Shown: positions 41,296 to 50,194 of the stretch, piece after piece
Position numbering within the stretch: position 1 is the first letter of the stretch
Layout of the letters: every line of letters starts with the position of its first letter
DNA from: Planococcus sp. ISL-110
GTDB taxonomy: Bacteria; Bacillota; Bacilli; Bacillales_A; Planococcaceae
Length of the DNA stretch: 64,000 nucleotides
NCBI RefSeq assembly: GCF_018613575.1
Contig: NZ_JAGGPX010000037.1
Location: 1-64,000, forward strand
Direction: 5' to 3'
Notes under the pieces: generated by a model
What the model was told of the DNA's origin: nothing
Databases searched by the model: none
The model's input: only the letters and a program-made list of their open reading frames with translations
Position numbers and translations under genes: made by a program

Positions 41296-42521
41296 ATTTT
41301 CAGGAAAAGCTTGAACAATATGCTGATTTGACAGTCTATGTAGGGCTGAATGTTCAAAAAGGGCAATTGGTTGTGATCAATACTACGACCGATACACTTG
41401 AGTTCACACGGCTTGTTGTCAGAAAAGCGTATGAAGCAGGTGCGAAACAGGTACAGGTCAACTACGAAGACCCAGTGCTGACACGGACGCATTTTGAGCT
41501 GGCGCCGGACGACGCATTTAAGGAATACCCGGAATGGTCCGTCGTCCAGCGCGATAAAGTGATCAATACGGGCGGTTCTTTCTTGTGGATCGACGCGGAA
41601 GATCCGGATTTATTGACCGGCATTTCGGCAAAACGTCTTGCTGACTCGCAAAAGTCTGCGGGGAAAGCATTAGAGCGTTACCGCCAGGCGGTCGGTACAG
41701 ACAAAGTGGCCTGGTCGATCGTAGCCATTCCGTCCCAAAAATGGGCACAAAAAGTATTTCCGGACTTGCCGGCTGAAACACAGATGGATGCCCTATGGCA
41801 AGCCATTTTCAAAACGGTGCGCATCGGTGAAGGGGATGCAGTCCTAGCATGGAAAAATCACATCGCTTTATTAGAACAGCGCGCTTCTCAATTAAACGAT
41901 AGACGCTATGTGAAATTGCAATATAGTGCACCCGGAACAGATCTGACAATCGAACTTCCAGACAAGCATATTTGGATGTCCGGTGCGTCACAAACGCCTC
42001 AAGGTAATCCGTTCATTGCCAATATGCCAACCGAGGAAGTCTATACCGTTCCGTTAAAACATGGAGTCGATGGCACGGTCCGAAATACAAAGCCTCTCGT
42101 CTATCAAGGCAATGTAATTGATGGCTTTACGCTGACTTTTGAAAAAGGAAAAGTTGTTGATGCAAAAGCAGAGACAGGACAAGAACTCCTTAATGAAATG
42201 ATCAATGCGGACGAGGGAGCGGCTTATTTGGGAGAAGTGGCATTGGTGCCATACCATTCACCAATCTCCAATTCAAATATTTTGTTCTACAATACCTTGT
42301 TCGATGAAAATGCCTCGAATCATTTGGCAATCGGTGATTCTTATCCGACCTGCTATGAAGGGGCACGTGATTTGGAACGCAAACAATTGGCAGCTATCGG
42401 TTTGAATACCTCGATTGTCCATGAAGATTTCATGATCGGCAGTGACAAGATGGATATTGACGGCATCACATCGGATGGTTCAAAAGAGCCCATCTTCCGA
42501 AATGGAGACTGGGCATTCTAA
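41292..42521 (+). CDS. M29 aminopeptidase, AmpS-like (copy 1)
   Basis: 409 residues of the thermophilic metalloaminopeptidase family M29 (AmpS, PepS), cytosolic enzymes with two metal ions. The C-terminal half holds the metal-site stretches GEVALVPYHSPI near 313 and DENASNHLAIGDSY near 338, and ends with MDIDGITSDGSKEPIF. It is translationally coupled to the helicase gene. A second, similar gene lies at 53321-54553 in the same window. Confidence 0.9.
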   Translation: MNFQEKLEQYADLTVYVGLNVQKGQLVVINTTTDTLEFTRLVVRKAYEAGAKQVQVNYEDPVLTRTHFELAPDDAFKEYPEWSVVQRDKVINTGGSFLWIDAEDPDLLTGISAKRLADSQKSAGKALERYRQAVGTDKVAWSIVAIPSQKWAQKVFPDLPAETQMDALWQAIFKTVRIGEGDAVLAWKNHIALLEQRASQLNDRRYVKLQYSAPGTDLTIELPDKHIWMSGASQTPQGNPFIANMPTEEVYTVPLKHGVDGTVRNTKPLVYQGNVIDGFTLTFEKGKVVDAKAETGQELLNEMINADEGAAYLGEVALVPYHSPISNSNILFYNTLFDENASNHLAIGDSYPTCYEGARDLERKQLAAIGLNTSIVHEDFMIGSDKMDIDGITSDGSKEPIFRNGDWAF

Positions 42522-42539
42522 GAGTAAGAGGTGATTGAG

Positions 42540-43451
42540 TTGAAGAAGTATTGGATTGGAGCACTGGCCAGCTTGTTGCTCTTTAGCGGAACGGCTTCGG
42601 CACAGACAGGGTCCGAAATTTCAGCAGTCTATATGGCGATTGGTGATTCTTTGGCAGCGGGACAGACACCTGAAAGCCAAATAGATACCGGTTATGCGGA
42701 TTTGATTGCCCAGGAGCTGTCGCGTAATCAAACCGTGGCATTTTATTCGAAAAACCTGGCATTTCCGGGCTTTACCACTACGGATGTATTAGACAGCATT
42801 CAATCGGACGAAGCGAAGGAGCTGCTGTCATCGGCCAATCTCATTACCGTATCAGCAGGAGCGAACGACCTCCTGCGCTTGGTACAGGGAGATGCGGGAC
42901 AGGGGTCTCTGGCTTTCCAGCAGGTCCAGGTGGACTTTGCCCTCAATAAGGCAAGAAACAATATGGATTTGATCCTGGCTGAACTTACTGAACAATCTCC
43001 GGATGCAGCTGTCTACGTGATGGGGTATTATTTTGCTTATCCGCATGTCCGTGACACCCAAAAGAACGGGACGGCCAGACAGCTTGACCGGCTAAATGAA
43101 ATTCTTCAGCTATCGGCTGAAAAGGCGGGTGCCGTTTTTGTGTCAGTAGACCAGTCATTTGGCGCGAATGCTGTGGATAAGGTTCCGAATCCAGCTGACG
43201 TCCATCCGAATGCAGCCGGTTACCAGGCGATGGCAAATGAATTCTTTGGTGAATACCAGGATGCATGGACGGTAGAGGATCTTGAAATGCCGCTGCCGAA
43301 TCCTTTGTCTTTCGAACAAATCATGGAAGCGCAGGACCAGGAAGAGCAGGAGAATCCCGAAGGTGAGGAGGCCGAAGAAACAGCACAGCGGCCTTCTGAT
43401 GATAACCCAACCGGTTATTTTGCATTGCGTGAAGCAATGCCTTATATCTAG
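42540..43451 (+). CDS. Secreted GDSL-type esterase/lipase
   Basis: 303 residues from a TTG behind AAGAGGTG; the GTG at 42531 overlaps that site. The signal peptide is residues 1-21 (cleavage after ASA). SGNH-hydrolase blocks are AIGDSLAAG with Ser37, SAGANDLLRL near 105 and DVHPNAAGY near 220, which carries the catalytic Asp and His. The last 60 residues are strongly acidic (EEQENPEGEEAEE). It is probably exported and free, as no anchor is seen. Its stop codon lies at the edge of a repeat element. Confidence 0.85.
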   Translation: MKKYWIGALASLLLFSGTASAQTGSEISAVYMAIGDSLAAGQTPESQIDTGYADLIAQELSRNQTVAFYSKNLAFPGFTTTDVLDSIQSDEAKELLSSANLITVSAGANDLLRLVQGDAGQGSLAFQQVQVDFALNKARNNMDLILAELTEQSPDAAVYVMGYYFAYPHVRDTQKNGTARQLDRLNEILQLSAEKAGAVFVSVDQSFGANAVDKVPNPADVHPNAAGYQAMANEFFGEYQDAWTVEDLEMPLPNPLSFEQIMEAQDQEEQENPEGEEAEETAQRPSDDNPTGYFALREAMPYI

Positions 43452-43530
43452 AAAAGCGGAAGCGCCTGTGTAGCTCTGCTGGTCTGGTTTATGACCCAAA
43501 GAGCTGGGTGCTGGAGTCTAGAGTCTGGAG
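43450..43530 (+). repeat. Palindromic intergenic repeat, short copy
   Basis: Begins AGAAAAGCGGAAGCGCC at the stop codon of the esterase gene and contains GGTTTATGACC and GAGCTGGGTGCTGGAG, matching the ends of the units at 51660-51780 and 59174-59289 but lacking the middle. The start of a further unit (GAAAAGTGAAAGCGC) is seen near 43537. Confidence 0.7.
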
Positions 43531-43584
43531 AATGAAGAAAAGTGAAAGCGCTCCGCGAAACATAAGCTGATATCTTAATGGACA

Positions 43585-43624
43585 AAAAACGTTCCGGCAT
43601 ATGTATGCCGAAACGTTTTTTATT
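43585..43624. terminator. Bidirectional terminator
   Basis: Arms 43585-43600 and 43605-43620 pair at 15 of 16 positions around ATGT, with A5 and T5 ends. Confidence 0.85.
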
Positions 43625-43771
43625 TTAGCGTTTTTTTCCACGCGTATCAGATTGTTTAGGAGCTTGTTGTCCAGCCTTGCCTTGTTTTCTTTTATTCAAT
43701 ACTTTGCGGATAATTGGGTATGCAATCGGTGCATACTTAATTGCGGATTTCACTAGTCTTCCAATAGCCAT
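43625..43771 (-). CDS. Small basic protein of unknown function
   Basis: 48 residues, with GGAGAG seven bases before the ATG and a terminator after it. The first half is a short hydrophobic helix region (SAIKYAPIAYPIIRKVL), and the second half is very rich in Lys, Arg, Gln and Gly (KRKQGKAGQQAP, ending RGKKR). It may bind membrane or nucleic acid. I do not recognise the family. Confidence 0.65.
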   Translation of the reverse strand: MAIGRLVKSAIKYAPIAYPIIRKVLNKRKQGKAGQQAPKQSDTRGKKR

Positions 43772-43836
43772 TTATATCTCTCCATTCATGGGGTTAATGT
43801 TTACTGTTTTCCCGAATTTGGCGTAATGCAAACCTT

Positions 43837-44910
43837 TTACTCCGATTGAGCATGGGCCAGCAGGATATCTTTGTATGAATGGACACTCGAAATCAGCACA
43901 TATTCAGCGTTGCCATGCCAATCATCGCCGCTTGGTCCGAATTCAATGGCACCTTCACCACCGGTTACCGCTGCGTAATAGCGCGTATCCGCAGCACCGT
44001 GCTGGCCGAATAAAACAGGTTCCTGCCTGGTGGTGTCCAAGATCGCTTTCTGCAGGCTTTGGATATACGGATTTTCTTTTGTCGTTGTTAGGGCTGGTGT
44101 GGAACCAGAAGCTTTGTAATCCATATCGACGTTCAACGTATCTGCCAAGTCCACCAGCTGGCGGACAATCTCATCTTTATCCTGTCCCGGCATAAAGCGG
44201 ATGTCGTATGACATTTCACAAATTTCAGGAACAACGTTGTAGCGGTCTCCTGCTTTGATGATGGGCAGGTTAACAGAAGGCTGCTCGTAATATTCCGTTG
44301 ATTCTTTCCGGAAAGGCAAATCAGCGATAGCCATATGGAACTTCATCGCAGATTCAATGGCATTGATGCCTTCCCATGGCCGGCTGCCATGTGCGGGTTT
44401 GCCTTTGAAAGTCATATCCATCCGCAATATGCCTTTGGATTGCAGTCCAACTTTTAGTCCTGTAGGTTCGCCGCAAATGACGAAGTCTCCATGAAAGCCT
44501 TGTTCGACAAGCCATTTGGATGTGTTGCGTCCGCCGATTTCTTCATCGGTAACAATGTGCAGCTGGACGATGCGATTCAAGCTGGAGCTGTCGAGCTCAA
44601 TAAAGGCCTGCATCATGGCTGCCACACCCGCTTTCATATCTGCAGAGCCGCGGCCATAGATGCGGTCCTGTTCTTCAACTGGGGCGAATTGTTCCTTATG
44701 GCCGGGAACAACGTCTACATGGCCATTCCAGATAATGGTCTCTGTGCCTTGCCCTTTGGTGGCAGTCAACATCCGGTATCCTTTATTATCGTGGACAGTA
44801 ACAGTTTCGCCTTTTTTCTTCAGCCAATCTGCACAAAAAAGAAGAGCTTCGTTGGCTCCTTCCTTTGTATCGCTTTGAATTTTAATCAGGTCCTTTAACA
44901 GTTCAATCAT
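43837..44910 (-). CDS. M20-family metallopeptidase (ArgE/DapE type)
   Basis: 357 residues from MIELLKDLIKIQSD, the family N-terminus; an in-frame ATG at 44955 would add 15 Gly-rich residues and neither start has a strong site. Metal and catalytic residues are visible: HVDVVPG near 71, GRGSADMKAG near 95, DEEIGG near 126, GEPTG near 151 and a late His in GDDWHGNAEY. It probably removes an acyl group or amino acid from a small substrate, such as acetylornithine or succinyl-diaminopimelate. Its exact substrate is not clear. Confidence 0.82.
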   Translation of the reverse strand: MIELLKDLIKIQSDTKEGANEALLFCADWLKKKGETVTVHDNKGYRMLTATKGQGTETIIWNGHVDVVPGHKEQFAPVEEQDRIYGRGSADMKAGVAAMMQAFIELDSSSLNRIVQLHIVTDEEIGGRNTSKWLVEQGFHGDFVICGEPTGLKVGLQSKGILRMDMTFKGKPAHGSRPWEGINAIESAMKFHMAIADLPFRKESTEYYEQPSVNLPIIKAGDRYNVVPEICEMSYDIRFMPGQDKDEIVRQLVDLADTLNVDMDYKASGSTPALTTTKENPYIQSLQKAILDTTRQEPVLFGQHGAADTRYYAAVTGGEGAIEFGPSGDDWHGNAEYVLISSVHSYKDILLAHAQSE

Positions 44911-45005
44911 CTTTTTGGCAACCCTAAAACCCTGGCTGCCTCCACCACCTTTCATGTATCTTTTCTATTCAACTCTTTACCCTATCGCCCTATCTTAAAA
45001 CAGCC

Positions 45006-45034
45006 TTGCATTAAAGGGAAGGCTTGTGTACAAT
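45006..45034 (+). promoter_or_regulatory. Promoter of the thiT transcript
   Basis: TTGCAT (45006-45011) and TACAAT (45029-45034) with 17 bases between, ending about 28 bases before the TPP aptamer. Confidence 0.7.
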
Positions 45035-45061
45035 ACAGGTGAAAGTCAAATATCTGTATAC

Positions 45062-45145
45062 ACCACAAGGGGAGCTTTTGCTGAGAGTGAACAAATTGTT
45101 CTTACCCTTTGAACCTGTAAGTTAACACTTGCGCAGGGATGTGGA
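45062..45145 (+). ncRNA. TPP riboswitch (THI box)
   Basis: P1 CCACA (45063-45067) pairs with TGTGG (45140-45144). The pyrimidine-binding segment GGGGAGCTTTTGCTGAGAG and the pyrophosphate arm with ACCCTTTGAACCTG and GCGCAGGGATG are the conserved THI-box pieces. Thiamine pyrophosphate should stop transcription at the terminator that follows. Confidence 0.93.
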
Positions 45146-45162
45146 TGGAAACCGGCCCTTAC

Positions 45163-45195
45163 AACGGCGCCAGGCTCTGTCCTGACGCCGTTTTT
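45163..45195 (+). terminator. Riboswitch terminator before thiT
   Basis: AACGGCGCCAGG (45163-45174) pairs with CCTGACGCCGTT (45181-45192), one mismatch, then five T. Confidence 0.88.
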
Positions 45196-45253
45196 AATAT
45201 GGTTTTATTCACGGCCCTTCTGGTGATGTGCATAACACATTAAGGAGGAAGTC

Positions 45254-45829
45254 ATGAGAAATAAAAAAGTATTGTTAATGATGGAAATTGCCATTTTTGC
45301 GGCTCTTGGATTTGTTCTGGATTTCATTTCGTTCCGGATGCCTCAAGGCGGTTCAGTCAGCCTGGTGATGATTCCGATTATATTGATCGCTTTCAGACGT
45401 GGAGTCGGTGCAGGCGTCCTGACCGGAATTCTGGTGGGGCTGCTGCAGATCGTTTCCGGATTTATATCCGTGGCACCTTTGTCGTTTGGATTCGTCGTCA
45501 TGCAGGTCATACTGGATTATCTTTTGGCATATGGAGTGGTCGGTCTGGCTGGCGTCATGCGCACAAAATATATGCAGCATGCACAAGCCAAGCAAACGGG
45601 CAAGATGCTCACGGCTATAGTGGTGGGAGTGCTGATTGCTTCTGCACTCCGCTATCTCGTTCATGTTGTTACGGGAATCCTGTTCTTCGGCATGTTTGCT
45701 GAAGGCAATGTGGTCATCTATTCAATGGTCTATAATGCCACTTACATGATTCCGGTGTTTCTGTTGGCTGCTTTTGTCTGTACTGCGCTTTTTGTGGCAG
45801 CACCGAAATTGGTGGATGCAGAAGCTTGA
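45254..45829 (+). CDS. thiT: Thiamine ECF transporter S component
   Basis: 191 residues, six hydrophobic segments, ThiT/YuaJ family. It binds thiamine in the membrane and works with the shared ECF module (EcfA, EcfA', EcfT), not encoded here. The N-terminal AALGFVLDFISFRMPQGG near residue 17 and the central SFGFVVMQVILDYLLAYG near 77 are conserved. AAGGAGG precedes the ATG. The TPP riboswitch upstream confirms the ligand. Confidence 0.95.
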   Translation: MRNKKVLLMMEIAIFAALGFVLDFISFRMPQGGSVSLVMIPIILIAFRRGVGAGVLTGILVGLLQIVSGFISVAPLSFGFVVMQVILDYLLAYGVVGLAGVMRTKYMQHAQAKQTGKMLTAIVVGVLIASALRYLVHVVTGILFFGMFAEGNVVIYSMVYNATYMIPVFLLAAFVCTALFVAAPKLVDAEA

Positions 45830-45835
45830 AATCTC

Positions 45836-45865
45836 GAAGGCTGTCCCTTGGCAGTCTTCTTTTTT
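45836..45865 (+). terminator. Terminator after thiT
   Basis: GAAGGCTG (45836-45843) pairs with CAGTCTTC (45852-45859), then T6. Confidence 0.75.
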
Positions 45866-45962
45866 ATGCCCGGGTCCAAGAATAACGGGAACCGCCCAGG
45901 AGCCCAGGTTATCATTTTGTGGTATAATTCTTGAATAGAAAAGCTTGAAAGAAGGGTCATTG

Positions 45963-46715
45963 ATGATAGCAACTACTGAAAAAGATATTGAAATGTTAAA
46001 AAAAGCCGGCCAGATGGTGGCTGAAATTCGGGAAGCGATGAAAGCGGCCACTAAAGCTGGAGTCACTACGAAGGAAATTGACGAGTTGGGCGGCAAACTA
46101 TTCCATGAACTTGGTGGCGTTTCCGGTCCCAAGTCAGAATACGATTTTCCGGGATTCACATGCATCAGCGTCAATGAAGAAGTGGCGCATGGCATTCCGG
46201 GCGACCGCACGATACAGGATGGGGATATTGTCAATATTGATGTCTCTGGTTCGTATCAAGGATTTTTCTCAGACACCGGAATTTCGTTTGTTGTAGGGGA
46301 AGGGCATGCGGATAAGGAAAGAATCTGTGCAGCGGCAGCTTCTGCGTTTGATCGTGCGATGACAAAAGTCAAAGCTGGTGCAAAACTTAACCAAATCGGC
46401 AAGGCCGTCGAACGCGAAGCAAAAGAACAGGGCCTGTTCGTCATCAAGAATTTGACCGGGCATGGCATCGGAAAATCATTGCACGAAGCTCCTCAGCACA
46501 TTTTAAATTATTATGATGCATGGGAAACGACCATCCTGAAAGAAGGCATGGTGCTGGCAGTAGAACCGTTTATCTCACAAAAGGCTGAGCATATTGTGGA
46601 ATCAGGAGATGGCTGGACATTCATTACACCGGACCAGTCTTTGGTGGCGCAAATTGAGCATACCGTGCTTGTCACAAAAGGCGAACCGATCCTGTTGACC
46701 AAATTGGATAAATAA
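45963..46715 (+). CDS. map: Methionine aminopeptidase, type I (YflG/MapB-like)
   Basis: 250 residues from the ATG behind AAGAAGGG; the ATG at 45945 overlaps that site. It removes the first Met from new proteins. The pita-bread fold metal ligands can be seen: VNIDVSGSYQGFFSDTG (two Asp), GHGIGKSLHEAPQ (His), AVEPF (Glu) and QIEHTV (Glu). SVNEEVAHGIP carries the substrate His. It is closer to B. subtilis YflG than to the ribosomal-operon MapA, so it is likely the second copy in the genome. Confidence 0.93.
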   Translation: MIATTEKDIEMLKKAGQMVAEIREAMKAATKAGVTTKEIDELGGKLFHELGGVSGPKSEYDFPGFTCISVNEEVAHGIPGDRTIQDGDIVNIDVSGSYQGFFSDTGISFVVGEGHADKERICAAAASAFDRAMTKVKAGAKLNQIGKAVEREAKEQGLFVIKNLTGHGIGKSLHEAPQHILNYYDAWETTILKEGMVLAVEPFISQKAEHIVESGDGWTFITPDQSLVAQIEHTVLVTKGEPILLTKLDK

Positions 46716-46737
46716 AAACTGCGCAAGCAGACCTCAA

Positions 46738-46770
46738 GGGGATTCGGATGATTAGTCCGGATCTCCTTTT
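46738..46770 (+). terminator. Terminator after map
   Basis: An 11-bp stem (46738-46748 with 46756-46766, two G-T pairs) followed by T4. Confidence 0.6.
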
Positions 46771-46785
46771 ATAATTTCCCGCAAA

Positions 46786-46830
46786 AAAACTGTGGACAAT
46801 CTCGTTGGAATTGAGGTTGTCCACAGTTTT
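46786..46830 (-). terminator. Terminator of the TspO-like gene
   Basis: AAAACTGTGGACAA (46786-46799) pairs perfectly with 46817-46830. On the minus strand it is followed by T6 and overlaps the gene's stop. Confidence 0.85.
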
Positions 46831-47563
46831 AATGAACTGCCTGTGCAGTCCTTTTTTTGATTAATAAAATCCCGGTTAAAATGACGCCACTTAAGAACAG
46901 GGAGGCGGTTGTCACCAGCATTTCACCCGTACCGTGCTTGACGGCGATTCCGATGAATGCCCAGATAAAGACCAGGGCAAAAGGAATATCGGAGTGATGG
47001 AAACGGATATGCAGTGCCAGCGCAGTTGCCACTGTCAGCATGATTACGGTCCAAAGCTGATCACTGAGGCCCCAGCCGCTCCAATTATAGTAGGTTAAGA
47101 CAAAACTGATGTTGGCAATGGTTGCCACGCTGATCCAGCCCATGTTCACAGAAATCGGCAGCCGTTCGGAGAACGCTCTTTCCGAATTGCCGTATTGCAG
47201 ATAAAGGGCGATTAACGCCACCAGGTAACCAAGCATTGCAGCAATTGACCAGGCAAAAAATTCATAATGCCATAGCAGTAGCCAACTGATATTAAAGACG
47301 CAGCTTAAAATGAAGAATAAGGCAATCTTGCTTGAGGGGGTTTCTCCCTTTCTTAAACGCACCCAGAAAGCGATGATCCAAACAGCCAGCAAAAGGTAGA
47401 TGATGGACCAAATCGAAAATACATAACCGGCCGGGGTAAACAAGACCAAAAGCCGGTTAGAAATGTCGCCTGTGGTTTGGCCATTCAGCGGCAAGGTGTT
47501 TGCTAAAGTATTCATGACAATCACAGCGATAAAAGCGATCGTCATAAGCAAAATGCGAATCAT
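46829..47563 (-). CDS. TspO/MBR-like tryptophan-rich membrane protein
   Basis: 244 residues and about seven to eight hydrophobic segments. TPAGYVFSIWSIIYLLLAVW near 43-62 is like the TspO core that binds tetrapyrroles, and the protein is rich in Trp, but it is longer than the usual 150-180 residues, as in a Bacillales subgroup annotated as tryptophan-rich sensory protein. AAGGAGGG precedes the ATG. The ligand and role are unknown. Confidence 0.7.
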   Translation of the reverse strand: MIRILLMTIAFIAVIVMNTLANTLPLNGQTTGDISNRLLVLFTPAGYVFSIWSIIYLLLAVWIIAFWVRLRKGETPSSKIALFFILSCVFNISWLLLWHYEFFAWSIAAMLGYLVALIALYLQYGNSERAFSERLPISVNMGWISVATIANISFVLTYYNWSGWGLSDQLWTVIMLTVATALALHIRFHHSDIPFALVFIWAFIGIAVKHGTGEMLVTTASLFLSGVILTGILLIKKRTAQAVH

Positions 47564-47757
47564 GCGAAATCCCTCCTTCTTTTCAGTATAACGGTAGCCG
47601 TTTAAATCACCAAATATCCTTTTTTAAAAAATTCCCTAAAAATGGCGATAAGGTGAAGTGTTATTGGGCGAAGGGGAATATTGTTCCGGTTTAGGAAAGA
47701 AAAATGATATACTAAAGAAGTATTTTTAGAAAATTTAGTTTACCAGGGGGCAGAATC

Positions 47758-49557
47758 ATGACAGTTAAATTTCCGGAAGCATGGGATTTAGATACGTTAT
47801 TTCCAGGAGGCAGCGAATCGCAGGAATTGCGCCTACATATGAATGAGGCAGTAGCGAAGCTTTCTGAATTTGAAGAGCTGGTAGGCAAGTTTGAAGTGCC
47901 GACAGCAAAAGAGGACGCCCGAACAGTAGCCAGCTTGCTTGAACAGATGAGCGGTGTGATGCGGCATCTTAGCCAATCCGGTGCCTTTATCGGCTGTCTG
48001 ATGGCTCAGAATACGCAAGATAAAAAAGCAGGAGTTCTGGAAAGCGAAGCATCTTCTCTCTCGGCGCGTTTCCAAAACTCTTTCCAGAAAATCCAACAGG
48101 ATTTGTCGAAGACGGAAGATGGCGTTTGGACAGAGTTGTTGACTGATGACTCTTTGCGTGACTTCAGCTTTATCTTGAACGAATGGCGCGACGAAGCAAA
48201 GATGATGCTGTCTGAAAAAGAAGAAAGCGTGATCACAGCTTTAAGCGTTGACGGTTACCATGGCTGGAGCCAGTTATACGACATGCTGGTCGGAGAGATC
48301 TCCGTGACCGTTACTGTGGATGGTGAATCAAAATCGTTATCAGTGGGGCAGGCGAATAACTTAAGCTCACACAAAGATGCTGCGGTCCGTCAGGAAGCCT
48401 ACGAAAAACTGGAAGAGGCCTGGACGGATAAAGAGGAATTTTTCGCAAAAACGCTGAATTCCATCGCTGGCTTCCGTCTGGAAACCTATAAAAAGCGTGG
48501 GTGGGACAATCCCCTCAAAGAGCCATTGCACATCAACCGTATGAAACAGGAAACACTCGATGCCATGTGGGGAGCTATCAGCAATAACAAGCAGCCTTTC
48601 GTCAACTATTTAAACCAAAAAGGCAAACTTCTCGGAAAAGATGGACTGGACTGGTACGATGTTGATGCACCAGTGACCGAAAGCACACAGCGGTTTTCCT
48701 ATCAGGAAGGGGCCGAGTTTATCCTTAAGCAGTTTGGTAAGTTCGGGCCTGAACTGGAGCAATTTGCACAGCAGGCATTCGAAAAAGGCTGGATTGAAGC
48801 AGAAGATCGTCCGAACAAACGACCGGGCGGATTTTGCACCGGATTGCCGTTAAGTGAGGAATCACGGATTTTCATGACTTACAGTGGATCGATGTCCAAC
48901 GTAGCGACATTGGCCCATGAACTCGGGCACGCGTTTCATACCTATGCGCTGCAACCAGTCCATGCTCTGAACCGGTCGTACGCGATGAATGTTGCCGAAA
49001 CGGCATCTACATTCGCTGAAATGATTGTGGCAGATGCGGCGGTGAAAAATGCGCAGTCCAAGGAAGAGAAAATCGCTTTGCTGGAAGACAAAGTCCAGCG
49101 CAGTGTAGCCTTCTTCATGAATATCCACTCGCGTTTCCTTTTTGAAACTCGTTTCTATGAAGAGCGCAAAAAAGGTGTCGTTCCTGCAGCCAGGTTAAAT
49201 GAATTGATGGAGCAGGCGCAAACAGAAGGGTTTTCCGGTGGTTTGGCATCAACACATCCGCATTTCTGGGCATCCAAGCTCCATTTCTATATTACTTATG
49301 TACCATTTTACAATTTCCCTTATACCTTCGGCTATTTATTCTCGTTGAGTGTTTATGCAAAAGCCTTAGAAGTGGGGAGCGGCTTTGAAGAGAAATATTT
49401 GGCTTTGCTTCGTGATACAGCGGTGATGTCAGCAGAAGACCTGGCCATGAAGCATTTGGGCGAGGATATCACTCAACAGGCTTTCTGGGAAAAAGGAATC
49501 GCTTTATGTGTCCAGGATGCCGAGGAATTCATTTCGCTGACATCTACTGAGGCCTAG
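47758..49557 (+). CDS. pepF: Oligoendopeptidase F family (M3)
   Basis: 599 residues, cytosolic M3B metallopeptidase that trims short peptides. The zinc site HELGHAFH spans 387-394, with the third ligand Glu near 414 (NVAETAST). The N-terminal PEAWDLDTLFPGG and late FYITYVPFYNFPYTFGYLFS are family signatures. A run of five G precedes the ATG. The stop is followed by the GNAT gene within two bases, so they are probably co-transcribed. Confidence 0.93.
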   Translation: MTVKFPEAWDLDTLFPGGSESQELRLHMNEAVAKLSEFEELVGKFEVPTAKEDARTVASLLEQMSGVMRHLSQSGAFIGCLMAQNTQDKKAGVLESEASSLSARFQNSFQKIQQDLSKTEDGVWTELLTDDSLRDFSFILNEWRDEAKMMLSEKEESVITALSVDGYHGWSQLYDMLVGEISVTVTVDGESKSLSVGQANNLSSHKDAAVRQEAYEKLEEAWTDKEEFFAKTLNSIAGFRLETYKKRGWDNPLKEPLHINRMKQETLDAMWGAISNNKQPFVNYLNQKGKLLGKDGLDWYDVDAPVTESTQRFSYQEGAEFILKQFGKFGPELEQFAQQAFEKGWIEAEDRPNKRPGGFCTGLPLSEESRIFMTYSGSMSNVATLAHELGHAFHTYALQPVHALNRSYAMNVAETASTFAEMIVADAAVKNAQSKEEKIALLEDKVQRSVAFFMNIHSRFLFETRFYEERKKGVVPAARLNELMEQAQTEGFSGGLASTHPHFWASKLHFYITYVPFYNFPYTFGYLFSLSVYAKALEVGSGFEEKYLALLRDTAVMSAEDLAMKHLGEDITQQAFWEKGIALCVQDAEEFISLTSTEA

Positions 49558-49558
49558 T

Positions 49559-50107
49559 ATGAACTTGCTTTTCGAGGGACAGACTTGTTACCTGCGCAGT
49601 TTAACAGTGGAAGATGCAGAAGAGATGGTGCAATTGCTGCTGCGAAACCGGGATTATTGGTCTGTGTATGAACCGCGTCACCGGGACAGTTATTTTTCAG
49701 CAGCCGTTCAGCGGGAAAAAATACGGGAATCGATCTACCAGGCGAGAGAAAACCGGGAATATAGCGTGGGGATTTATGAGCATGATACCAATAAGCTGAT
49801 TGGCCACATTTCTGTTTACAGCGTGAAACGTATGCCTTTTTTAAGTGCTTTGGTCGGCTATTCCATCGATGAAGTTTATGTCGGCAAGGGGATTGCGACG
49901 GAAGCGGTGAAGTTGATGACTGTCTTCGGTTTTGAACAGCTTCGCCTTCACCGGATCGAGGCCTATGTTTCTCCGGAGAATGTCGGCTCAATCCGGGTAT
50001 TGGAGAAGACCGGTTTTCGTCAGGAAGGTTTGTTGAAGGAGTTTCTTTATATAAATGGCGAATGGAAAGACCATTATTATTATGCGATGGTTGAGCAAGA
50101 GTTTTGA
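49559..50107 (+). CDS. GNAT acetyltransferase, RimJ/RimL type
   Basis: 182 residues. CYLRSLTVEDAEEM near residue 10 and VGYSIDEVYVGKGIATEAVKLM near 99-120 carry the acetyl-CoA motif, and HRIEAYVSPENVGSIRVLEKTGFRQEG is the conserved RimJ/L end (shown here as its two parts: HRIEAYVSPENVGS and VLEKTGF). Such enzymes acetylate ribosomal proteins or small amines. It begins one base after the pepF stop. The substrate is unknown. Confidence 0.85.
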   Translation: MNLLFEGQTCYLRSLTVEDAEEMVQLLLRNRDYWSVYEPRHRDSYFSAAVQREKIRESIYQARENREYSVGIYEHDTNKLIGHISVYSVKRMPFLSALVGYSIDEVYVGKGIATEAVKLMTVFGFEQLRLHRIEAYVSPENVGSIRVLEKTGFRQEGLLKEFLYINGEWKDHYYYAMVEQEF

Positions 50108-50194
50108 AAGGGCAAGGCCACCTATAAAAAATGGTGGAAAGAGATGCAGCGCTGGTTTGAATCTTGAATAAAAGTGGAGGAAGGTGCTTAATGG

